Positions 32,184 through 37,810 of a DNA stretch of 37,810 nt are shown piece by piece. Source of the stretch: RGIG4079 sp045637505 (lineage in GTDB: Bacteria; Bacteroidota; Bacteroidia; Bacteroidales; Muribaculaceae). A program made the position numbers and the translations under genes. Numbering within the stretch: the first letter of the stretch is position 1; every line of letters begins with the position of its first letter. The DNA lies in contig JAZTZO010000042.1 in the NCBI GenBank assembly GCA_045637505.1, forward strand, positions 1-37,810, written 5' to 3'. The notes under the pieces were generated by a model, which worked only from the letters and a program-made list of their open reading frames with translations, did no database searches and was not told where the DNA came from.

Positions 32184-32224
32184 CATATCTTCTACTTTGA
32201 TTATAATCGCCCCATAGATTTCCT

Positions 32225-33262
32225 TTAAAAACTTATATCGCCGGGAGCCGATAGTATGTGAAATATCAAATCCTTCAATAAATCATATTGGTCTTGACGG
32301 CTATCTATCCCTTTACTTTTAGCATCAAAGTCTCTTATTGCTGCAATAATCTCTATCACTTGGTAAGCATTATAATTTTTCATTCCATTACGGAATTTCG
32401 CAAATTGTACAGGCCACTTAGCACCTACCAACGACATAAGATTAGCCTCTGACTTGTCTTTGGTAAAATAAAGGACCAAGAGATCGGAAAAATACCCAAA
32501 GATAAACGGAATAATTTTCGGCGTGGCATTATTCTTTGGATTTTGACGAAAATATTCAATTATATTATATGCCTTAAGTGCATCTTTTTGTGCCAAGGCA
32601 TCAATGAGTTCAAAACTGTTATAATCCTTACTGACACCAATATTTCGCTCAATACTTTCGGGCGTAATCATCGCGTTGTCACCAAGAACGAGGTGCAACT
32701 TATCAATCTCATTATATAATCGCGACAAATCGGTGCCAATGTAGTCGCGCAACATTTCGAGCGACTTCTGCTCGGCGTTCATCTTCTTGATTTTGATGTA
32801 TGAACCGATATAATTTATCGCATTATACTCTTTAATTTTTTCAGCAAGAAACACCACACCGTTATTCTTTTTAATCTCAGCAACGAGATCCTTTGCTTTT
32901 GCTACGGCTCCACGACAACATATCACAAGAATAGTAGTCATCGACGGTTGCGAAGCATATAGATGCAATCGGTTGAGCGAGGCAGCGTTGATTGCTTGAG
33001 CCTCTTTGAGGATCACAACCTGATACTCCGACATCATGGGATATCGTCGGCAAGCATCCATCACCGTGTCGATTGACACTTCGGGTGCATACATCGTGTA
33101 CATGTTAAAGTCGCGTTCTTCGACAGGAAGTATCTGCTCAAAGATTTTAACCAATTCATCAATATAATACCCCTCCTCGCCATGAAGAAGATAGATAGGA
33201 GCATATTGACGCTTTGCCAACTGTGATTTTAAACTTTCAAATGTTAACGATGGTGCTGCCAT
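32225..33262 (-). CDS. holA: DNA polymerase III delta subunit
   Basis: The clamp-loader subunit that opens the sliding clamp. The 345-residue protein starts with the HolA pattern LKSQLAKRQYAPIYLLHGEEGYYIDELV, continues DACRRYPMMSEYQVVILKEAQAI (Walker B-like region of the AAA+ fold), and has the helical lid and C-terminal domain with KDYNSFELIDALAQKDALKAYNIIEYF and FGYFSDLLVLYF. Length is normal. It is divergent from a PD-(D/E)xK protein gene, with a palindromic promoter region of 72 nt between. Confidence 0.95.
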   Translation of the reverse strand: MAAPSLTFESLKSQLAKRQYAPIYLLHGEEGYYIDELVKIFEQILPVEERDFNMYTMYAPEVSIDTVMDACRRYPMMSEYQVVILKEAQAINAASLNRLHLYASQPSMTTILVICCRGAVAKAKDLVAEIKKNNGVVFLAEKIKEYNAINYIGSYIKIKKMNAEQKSLEMLRDYIGTDLSRLYNEIDKLHLVLGDNAMITPESIERNIGVSKDYNSFELIDALAQKDALKAYNIIEYFRQNPKNNATPKIIPFIFGYFSDLLVLYFTKDKSEANLMSLVGAKWPVQFAKFRNGMKNYNAYQVIEIIAAIRDFDAKSKGIDSRQDQYDLLKDLIFHILSAPGDISF

Positions 33263-33292
33263 TTACTTGTGATTTTGCTATACTCAAAATTA

Positions 33293-33310
33293 TTGTGTAA
33301 ATTTACACAA
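33293..33310. promoter_or_regulatory. Palindromic divergent promoter/operator of holA and the HsdR-N gene
   Basis: TTGTGTAAATTTACACAA is a perfect 18-nt palindrome. Its core TAAATTTA is one base from TAnnTTTG on both strands. It is 29 nt from the plus-strand ATG (33335) and about 35 nt from the holA start. It could be a shared promoter core, an operator, or both. Confidence 0.45.
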
Positions 33311-33334
33311 ATTTATTATCTCTACAAAATTATA

Positions 33335-33793
33335 ATGACTCCACTCAATCTTCCACAATATAATATTAATGTAACAACGGCTGCCGATGGTTCACAACAA
33401 ATTTTTGATCGTCTGCGTGGCAAATTTGTGGCATTAACTCCCGAAGAGTGGGTGCGTCAACATTTTGTAGCGTTTCTCATCGACCACAAAGAATACCCTG
33501 CAGGATTAATGGCTAACGAAGTGGCATTATCGCTCAATGGCACCTCTCGCCGTAGCGACTCGGTCGTTTACAACTCCTCGGCAAAGCCTCTTGTCATCAT
33601 TGAATATAAAGCCCCTTCGGTAAAAATTTCACAAAAGACATTTGACCAAATTGTGCGCTATAATATGGTTTTTCAAGCCCCCTACCTCATCGTGTCAAAT
33701 GGACTCAACCATTACTGTTGCCACATCGACTTTGAAAACCACTCCTACAAATTCCTCCCCGATATTCCCAACTACAGAAATCTAAAAAAGTAA
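33335..33793 (+). CDS. PD-(D/E)xK nuclease-like protein (type I restriction HsdR N-terminal domain family)
   Basis: A 152-residue single-domain protein. It has an N-terminal segment with IFDRLRGKFVALTPEEWVRQHF, then SRRSDSVVYNSSAKPLVIIEYKAPS, where D75 and E90-x-K92 form a PD-(D/E)xK signature, followed by FDQIVRYNMVFQAPYLIVSNG. This matches the HSDR_N family found as the N-terminal part of type I restriction HsdR and as short free-standing proteins in Bacteroidetes. No HsdM, HsdS or helicase is present, so it is not a type I system. The start at 33335 fits the 'MTPLNLP' family start. Its stop overlaps a tiny downstream frame (TAATG). Confidence 0.88.
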   Translation: MTPLNLPQYNINVTTAADGSQQIFDRLRGKFVALTPEEWVRQHFVAFLIDHKEYPAGLMANEVALSLNGTSRRSDSVVYNSSAKPLVIIEYKAPSVKISQKTFDQIVRYNMVFQAPYLIVSNGLNHYCCHIDFENHSYKFLPDIPNYRNLKK

Positions 33794-33870
33794 TGAGAGA
33801 TAAGTCAAACTCCAACTTTTTCAGCATCTTAGTAATAATCACATTATTATCATTGCTTAATGGAGTATAA
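33793..33870 (+). CDS. Possible 25-residue hydrophobic peptide
   Basis: A frame starting on the last base of the HsdR-N gene stop (TAATG overlap). It codes for MRDKSNSNFFSILVIITLLSL and four more residues: a charged N-terminus and one membrane-length hydrophobic stretch. The stop-start overlap suggests coupling, but such a short frame can arise by chance in AT-rich DNA. No family is recognised. Confidence 0.3.
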   Translation: MRDKSNSNFFSILVIITLLSLLNGV

Positions 33871-33990
33871 AAATATTGAGAGAAGAAAGATATCCCTGTC
33901 CACTATAAAACTAAAAAATAAATATATTTATCAATAAAATACTATATAATAATAATTTACATATTATAAATTAATCTAACTTAGAAATAA

Positions 33991-34350
33991 ATGGAAACAA
34001 AGGTATTAAACAATCAAGCAGAATTTATGATAAAATTTCCCGATGGAACTTTTATTACAGGAAAACCACGTTTTGAAGTTTACAAAAATACTATTCTGAA
34101 GATAGGAATAGACCGTGTTGCTTCTTTTGCTCAAATTTCAAAATTAAAACGATATGGGCAACCTTACATCAATAAAATTCAAAATAAAATTCTTAGTGAA
34201 GGCGGCTACAAACAAGAGTATATAGGAGGATATTATGTTGTTAGTGATTTCTCTGCATTAAATATGTCAAGATTCCTTAGAGATTTATCAAAAGAACTTG
34301 ATTTAGGGCTAACTATTTACAATCCATGCAAAACTCCATTAGCAAATTAA
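33991..34350 (+). CDS. Hypothetical protein, AT-rich
   Basis: A 119-residue soluble protein starting METKVLNNQAEFMIKFPDGTFITGKPRFEVYKNTILKIG, with a basic middle (SKLKRYGQPYINKIQNKIL), then EGGYKQEYIGGYYVVSDFSALNMSRFLRDLSKELDLGL. The beta-rich first half and helical second half suggest a small compact fold. I do not recognise the family. The gene and its flanks are much more AT-rich than neighbouring housekeeping genes, which suggests recent acquisition. It lies 120 nt after the possible hydrophobic peptide, in the same orientation as the HsdR-N gene. Confidence 0.7.
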   Translation: METKVLNNQAEFMIKFPDGTFITGKPRFEVYKNTILKIGIDRVASFAQISKLKRYGQPYINKIQNKILSEGGYKQEYIGGYYVVSDFSALNMSRFLRDLSKELDLGLTIYNPCKTPLAN

Positions 34351-34494
34351 AAATATTTTCAAATATTATTGTCTAAAAAATTTGAGGGGGAGGAAGTCAA
34401 AAGTGGTTTAGTTTTTTCAATTGTAGCACGTAATACGAGGAAGCGAAACTTCTTTAACAACCCTTCGCAACAATTATCCAATTTAAAAAAAACA
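34351..34494. other. Unassigned stretch with a GC-richer patch
   Basis: Between the hypothetical gene and the terminator. A TTG-started frame runs through it (34369) but ends inside the terminator, so I do not call it a gene. The patch near 34380-34480 is less AT-rich than its surroundings and contains a small hairpin (GAAGCGAAACTTC). It may be a remnant of something larger. Confidence 0.4.
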
Positions 34495-34535
34495 AAGGTA
34501 GAAAAGGGAATTTCTTTTCTACCTTATTTTATTTA
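34495..34535. terminator. Bidirectional terminator between convergent genes
   Basis: Perfect 12-bp stem (34495-34506 with 34514-34525), 7-nt loop, tail ATTTTATTTACC. It serves the 33991 gene and the minus-strand beta-barrel gene. Confidence 0.85.
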
Positions 34536-34550
34536 CCTTATTTCAATCGT

Positions 34551-35171
34551 TTAGAACAAATACGCTAAACGAATATTCCAAGAGCGGTTTTGTGCGCTGA
34601 AATCATCGAGTTTCACGGTTTTGAGAGAGTATGACATACCCCAGTTATAGCTACCCGAGAGCTGCCAATGTTTGAATATTTCGGCACCTACACCCACTTG
34701 CAAGCCCACATCTCCACCCGAAAAATCAAGTGCACCTATATCATTATGTCCGGCTTGAATTGTAAATGAAGGACCAGCAAATAGGAATGGAGCTAAATAA
34801 TCTTCAAATCCATTTAAATGATGAAATTTAAATCGCAAATTAATAGGTATTTCAATGCAATGAAGATAAACTCGTTCATTACCATATCCGTCAGAAGCCC
34901 ACACTTTCTTATCTCCTAAATGTAAAGTAGCTCCGCGTTGTGAATACATCAACCCGAAGTCCATACCGAAGCCTATACCTGGAAACATTATTTCAGAGAA
35001 TCCACCAGCCGAATAACCCACTTCGCCATCAACCTTAATGAGATCTTGTTTAAAATGAAGGTCATTAAAACTTGCTCCTGCGATTATACCATATCGCAAT
35101 TGGGCATTGGCAGTTGATGCACCAAAGAGTGCGCATATCACCAATATTGATGCTAATATCTTCTTCATCAT
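34551..35171 (-). CDS. PorT-like outer-membrane beta-barrel protein
   Basis: A 206-residue outer-membrane protein with a signal peptide of about 23 residues ending in ANA. It has alternating strands of the OMP_b-brl_2 type: RYGIIAGASFNDLHF, GYSAGGFSEIMF, GFGMDFGLMYSQRGATL, IEIPINLRFKF, APFLFAGPSFTIQAG, and the terminal strand SWNIRLAYLF ending in phenylalanine, as usual for barrels. It is distinct from the barrel protein encoded at 22202. The start at 35171 gives MMKK; the next ATG (35168) is equally possible. It lies 18 nt downstream of hisS and is probably co-transcribed with it. Confidence 0.87.
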   Translation of the reverse strand: MMKKILASILVICALFGASTANAQLRYGIIAGASFNDLHFKQDLIKVDGEVGYSAGGFSEIMFPGIGFGMDFGLMYSQRGATLHLGDKKVWASDGYGNERVYLHCIEIPINLRFKFHHLNGFEDYLAPFLFAGPSFTIQAGHNDIGALDFSGGDVGLQVGVGAEIFKHWQLSGSYNWGMSYSLKTVKLDDFSAQNRSWNIRLAYLF

Positions 35172-35189
35172 CTATATACTTTTTGATGG

Positions 35190-36554
35190 TTATTTCTTTA
35201 AAATTTCGATTGCTTCTTCTACGCTCACAAGCGATTGTTCGCCAGTGGTCATATTTTTGAGCATCATTTTGTTTTGCTCCATTTCGGTTTCACCCACGAT
35301 TGCCACAAATGGAATGGCGAGGTTATCGGCATACCCCATTTGTTTTTTCATCTTCGATGCATCGGGGTAAATTTCGGCAGCAACGCCAGCATTACGCAAC
35401 TCTTTGAGCATTTTCATCGATGCTGCGGCTTCGGCCACACCAAAGTTGGTAAACATCACGCGAGTAGAGTCTTTGGCCTCTTCGGGGTAAAGGTCGAGAG
35501 TGTTGAGCACATCATAAATGCGGTCGGCACCAAATGAGATACCTACGCCCGACACGCCATTCAACCCAAATACGCCTGTCAAGTTATCATAACGGCCACC
35601 ACCGGTGATACTACCTATCTGAACATCTTGGGCTTTAACCTCAATGATTGTACCGGTATAATAGTTCAATCCTCGAGCGAGCGACACATCGAGGTCGAGT
35701 GTAGCGCGCAATCCCAATGCCTCAACGCCTGCCACTACTTCGCGCAATTCTTTCACGCCGAGAGCGCCTACCTCTGATGTTGCGAGCAATGATTCAAGTT
35801 GTTCAAGTCGTTGGCTTATAGTGCCATCAATAGCAAGGATAGGTTGCAATGTAGAGATTGCTTCTTCGCTCAAACCACGTTCACGCAACTCGGCATTAAC
35901 GTTTTCGATACCTATCTTGTCAATCTTGTCGATTGCAACAGTGATGTCAATTATCTTTTCGGGAGCACCTATTAACTCGGCAATACCAGCAAGCACCTTG
36001 CGGTTATTGAGTTTGATTGTGATATTAATTTTCAATCGGCTGAACACCTCGTCAACCAATTGCAAAAGTTCAATTTCATTTACCAACGAGTCGCTACCCA
36101 CTACATCGGCATCGCATTGATAGAATTCGCGATAACGACCTTTTTGAGGACGGTCGGCACGCCACACTGGTTGGATTTGGAATCGTTTGAATGGGAATTG
36201 CAATTCATTGCGATGTTGCACCACATAGCGAGCAAAAGGCACTGTGAGGTCATAACGCAAACCCTTTTCGCTAATTTGTGATGTTAGATGCACATAGTCA
36301 TCATTCTCAACAAGCGATTTATCAACGCCACGCAAGAAATCTCCCGAATTAAGTATTTTGAACAACAATTTATCACCCTCTTCGCCATATTTACCCATCA
36401 AAGTTGATAGGTTTTCCATGGCAGGAGTTTCGATTTGTTTGAAGCCATATAGTTTAAATACTTCACGAATTGTGTCAAAAATATAGTTACGACGCGCCAT
36501 TTCTATTGGCGAAAAGTCGCGAGTTCCCTTTGGGATTGATGGTTTTTGTGCCAT
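35190..36554 (-). CDS. hisS: Histidyl-tRNA synthetase
   Basis: Charges tRNA-His in the cytoplasm. The 454-residue class II enzyme starts with PSIPKGTRDFSPIEMARRNYIF, followed by the motif 1 region (YGFKQIETPAMEN), motif 2 with RADRPQKGRYREFYQCDADV, the histidine-specific signatures LARGLNYYTGTIIEV and GGGRYDNL, motif 3 SGVGISFGADRIYDVL, and a C-terminal anticodon-binding domain (VMFTNFGVAEAAASMKMLKELRNAGV). Length is normal. A -7 element lies at 36595-36602. The beta-barrel gene follows after 18 nt. Confidence 0.98.
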   Translation of the reverse strand: MAQKPSIPKGTRDFSPIEMARRNYIFDTIREVFKLYGFKQIETPAMENLSTLMGKYGEEGDKLLFKILNSGDFLRGVDKSLVENDDYVHLTSQISEKGLRYDLTVPFARYVVQHRNELQFPFKRFQIQPVWRADRPQKGRYREFYQCDADVVGSDSLVNEIELLQLVDEVFSRLKINITIKLNNRKVLAGIAELIGAPEKIIDITVAIDKIDKIGIENVNAELRERGLSEEAISTLQPILAIDGTISQRLEQLESLLATSEVGALGVKELREVVAGVEALGLRATLDLDVSLARGLNYYTGTIIEVKAQDVQIGSITGGGRYDNLTGVFGLNGVSGVGISFGADRIYDVLNTLDLYPEEAKDSTRVMFTNFGVAEAAASMKMLKELRNAGVAAEIYPDASKMKKQMGYADNLAIPFVAIVGETEMEQNKMMLKNMTTGEQSLVSVEEAIEILKK

Positions 36555-36594
36555 TTTATTTAGTTTCTAATCGTTTTTGCTTTATAATGAACTG

Positions 36595-36602
36595 CAAAGT
36601 TA
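36595..36602 (-). promoter_or_regulatory. -7 element for hisS
   Basis: TAACTTTG on the minus strand, 40 nt upstream of the hisS ATG. Confidence 0.55.
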
Positions 36603-36644
36603 CAAAAATATTAGGGGATTTAATAAAATCCCCCTAAAAGTTTA

Positions 36645-37322
36645 TTAATCTCTACGCGATGTGAAGATTAAAATATAATATATAAGTGTTGCAAGTGAGC
36701 CGAGAGCAGCAACAACATAGGTATAGGCAGCACTTTTTAATGCATCTTTGGCATGGTCGTGAGTGGCATAGTCGGTGATGCGAGCCGAGTTGAGCCAAGC
36801 CAATGCTCGACGCGACGCATCAATCTCTACTGGCAATGTAACGAAACTGAACAATGTGGTTGATGCAAATAGGATAATACCTCCGAGCATTAATTGTGGA
36901 AATGTTTCAATAGTGAAAATCCCTGCGAGCAACAACCAAGGCATCACTTTTGATGCAAAACTCACCACTGGCACCATCTTTGAACGCAATGTGAGGAACG
37001 AATAGGCTGTGGCGTGTTGCACAGCGTGTCCACATTCGTGAGCAGCAACGGCAGCAGCTGCCACACTATTTCCATTATACACCTCGGGGCTGAGGTTGAC
37101 AGTTTTGTCAGTTGGGTTATAATGGTCGGTCAAGCGACCACCCACTTGTGTCACTCTCACATCGTGAAGCCCATATTGAGCCAACATGCGTTGCGCCACA
37201 TCACATCCACGCAATCCGTTGGGGATAGCCTCTTTAGAATACTTTTCAAACTTACTATTTAAGCGAGCTTGCACTAAGTAACTCGCAAGGGCAATAATGC
37301 CAAAAATCACATAAATCGACAT
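36645..37322 (-). CDS. YugP-family zinc metallopeptidase, membrane bound
   Basis: A 225-residue inner-membrane protein. A first membrane helix (about residues 3-17) leads into a soluble part with NSVAAAAVAAHECGHAVQHATAYSF, where H95-E96-x-x-H99 is the zinc-binding HExxH motif. After it come helices at about 117-135, 142-160 and 200-220. The layout matches the neutral zinc metallopeptidase family of YugP (DUF/PF04298); the substrate is unknown. It stands between hisS and a T9SS-cargo-like gene, and its own -7 element at 37364-37371 suggests a single-gene unit. Confidence 0.9.
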   Translation of the reverse strand: MSIYVIFGIIALASYLVQARLNSKFEKYSKEAIPNGLRGCDVAQRMLAQYGLHDVRVTQVGGRLTDHYNPTDKTVNLSPEVYNGNSVAAAAVAAHECGHAVQHATAYSFLTLRSKMVPVVSFASKVMPWLLLAGIFTIETFPQLMLGGIILFASTTLFSFVTLPVEIDASRRALAWLNSARITDYATHDHAKDALKSAAYTYVVAALGSLATLIYYILIFTSRRD

Positions 37323-37363
37323 AAAGTTTTAATATAGTGGTTAAAATTCACTCTATAATGTTA

Positions 37364-37371
37364 CAAAGATA
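37364..37371 (-). promoter_or_regulatory. -7 element for the metallopeptidase gene
   Basis: TATCTTTG on the minus strand, 41 nt upstream of the ATG at 37322. Confidence 0.5.
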
Positions 37372-37444
37372 ATGCCAACCAATATTATATGGAAATTATG
37401 TAATACTTTTTGTGAACTTTTGGCAAATGTTGCACCTAATTGAA

Positions 37445-37481
37445 TAAAAAAGGAGGAACGTCGCATTTTAAACGTTCCTCC
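37445..37481 (-). terminator. Terminator of the right-edge surface protein gene
   Basis: Arms GGAGGAACG (37452-37460) and CGTTCCTCC (37473-37481) pair perfectly; on the minus strand the tail is TTTTTTATTCAAT. Confidence 0.88.
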
Positions 37482-37503
37482 CAATCTCTAAATTGCAGTG
37501 TTG

Positions 37504-37810
37504 TTATTTTACCATTTCTTTGCAAATAGTACCATCACTATATTTCACAATATTTACACCAGTTGTTGGAGCTAATAATAATTTACCATAAATATCATAA
37601 CGTGCCACTTCAACGGCATTATTGTCAGTAGAAATATTTTCAACTCCGGTATATTCAATTTCAAATGAGCCGGTATAGCTGTTTAATATTTCTCCTGATT
37701 CTGATTTTGCCACTACATCATAGTAATATTCTCCATTTTCAAAACCATCGATTGTTAGTTCGATATAATCCGACATCGGAATAATTTTTCCTGTTTCATC
37801 ATAGTGAACA
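37504..37810 (-). CDS. 3' part of a surface protein with T9SS type A-like sorting domain
   Basis: Only the last 102 residues lie in the window. The frame stays open upstream of the ATG at 37776 to the window edge (it reads VHYDETGKIIP before that methionine), so the true start is outside. The visible part has a fibronectin-like strand segment (YIELTIDGFENGEYYYDVVAKSE) and the C-terminal pattern VEVARYDIYGKLLLAPTTGVNIVKYSDGTICKEMVK, very close to the type A sorting domains of Bacteroidales T9SS cargo (YdxyGkll, GvNIVkysDGt). The domain ahead of it, which would tell the function, is not visible. Confidence 0.87.
   Translation of the reverse strand, partial: VHYDETGKIIPMSDYIELTIDGFENGEYYYDVVAKSESGEILNSYTGSFEIEYTGVENISTDNNAVEVARYDIYGKLLLAPTTGVNIVKYSDGTICKEMVK

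Noticed and set aside
33335..34350. Type I restriction-modification system
   Set aside because: Only an HsdR N-terminal-like domain is present; there is no helicase, methyltransferase or specificity gene nearby.
34369..34554. TTG-started 61-codon frame
   Set aside because: It ends inside the bidirectional terminator and overlaps the stop of the minus-strand beta-barrel gene; its last third is the translated hairpin.
1..37810. CRISPR array, prophage or intact insertion sequence
   Set aside because: No regularly spaced repeats, phage structural or integrase genes, or transposase frames were seen on either strand.

Overview
The window is a chromosomal segment of a bacterium of the order Bacteroidales. 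The evidence is the recurrent Bacteroidetes-type promoter (TTTG about 20 nt upstream of TAnnTTTG), the near absence of Shine-Dalgarno sites, type IX secretion (T9SS) related proteins (a DUF5103 plug protein and C-terminal sorting-like domains), FISUMP surface proteins, a DUF4295 gene next to rpmB-rpmG, and a DUF4369-thioredoxin protein. The family cannot be fixed by eye; Muribaculaceae or a relative is a guess. Gene content is mostly housekeeping, with small accessory insertions. I see no CRISPR array, prophage or intact insertion sequence.

Layout. 1-2033: minus-strand nadE, whose glutaminase domain appears to have lost its catalytic cysteine. 2034-2507: a gene-free, hairpin-rich stretch with REP-like repeats, a possible IS3-type end and an orphan terminator. 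2508-7358: a plus-strand translation and tRNA-modification block (tsaD, cinA, rpmB, rpmG, DUF4295). It is interrupted by a four-helix-bundle (S23-like) gene inside 33-nt inverted repeats and by a pair of exported proteins. 7511-8021: a small exported protein gene broken by a 7-bp tandem duplication. 8086-11290: an acyl-CoA synthetase, a periplasmic thioredoxin-like protein and a VanZ-like protein. 11407-14459: two NSS sodium-dependent transporters with a small single-pass membrane protein between them. 14598-16233: folP and the c-di-AMP synthase cdaA. 16303-18102: typA. 18450-18884: a PepSY-like periplasmic protein.

19005-21977 is a minus-strand operon: ung, a C_GCAxxG_C_C protein, the T9SS plug-like DUF5103 protein and DUF3109. 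tRNA-Arg(CCG) is divergent from ung and their promoters interlock. 22202-25557 is an envelope region: a LysM plus type-1 periplasmic-binding fold protein, a PorT-like beta-barrel, and an OmpA lipoprotein. 25782-27272 holds an EamA exporter and a HEAT-like DNA-alkylation-repair-type protein. 27396-32125 holds two complete tandem class A penicillin-binding proteins. 32225-34550 holds holA and, divergent from it, a PD-(D/E)xK (HsdR-N) protein followed by a possible 25-residue hydrophobic peptide and an unknown AT-rich gene. 34551-37810 holds a beta-barrel protein behind hisS, a YugP-type metallopeptidase, and the 3' part of a probable T9SS cargo gene cut by the window edge.

Most interesting signals: (1) the S23-like gene in matched inverted repeats that exactly fills the tsaD-cinA gap, resembling the intervening sequences known from 23S rRNA genes; (2) the degenerate glutaminase half of NadE; (3) the 7-bp duplication that breaks the 7511 gene; (4) the NSS - small protein - NSS array; (5) the tandem PBP1A pair; (6) the small accessory cluster beside holA.
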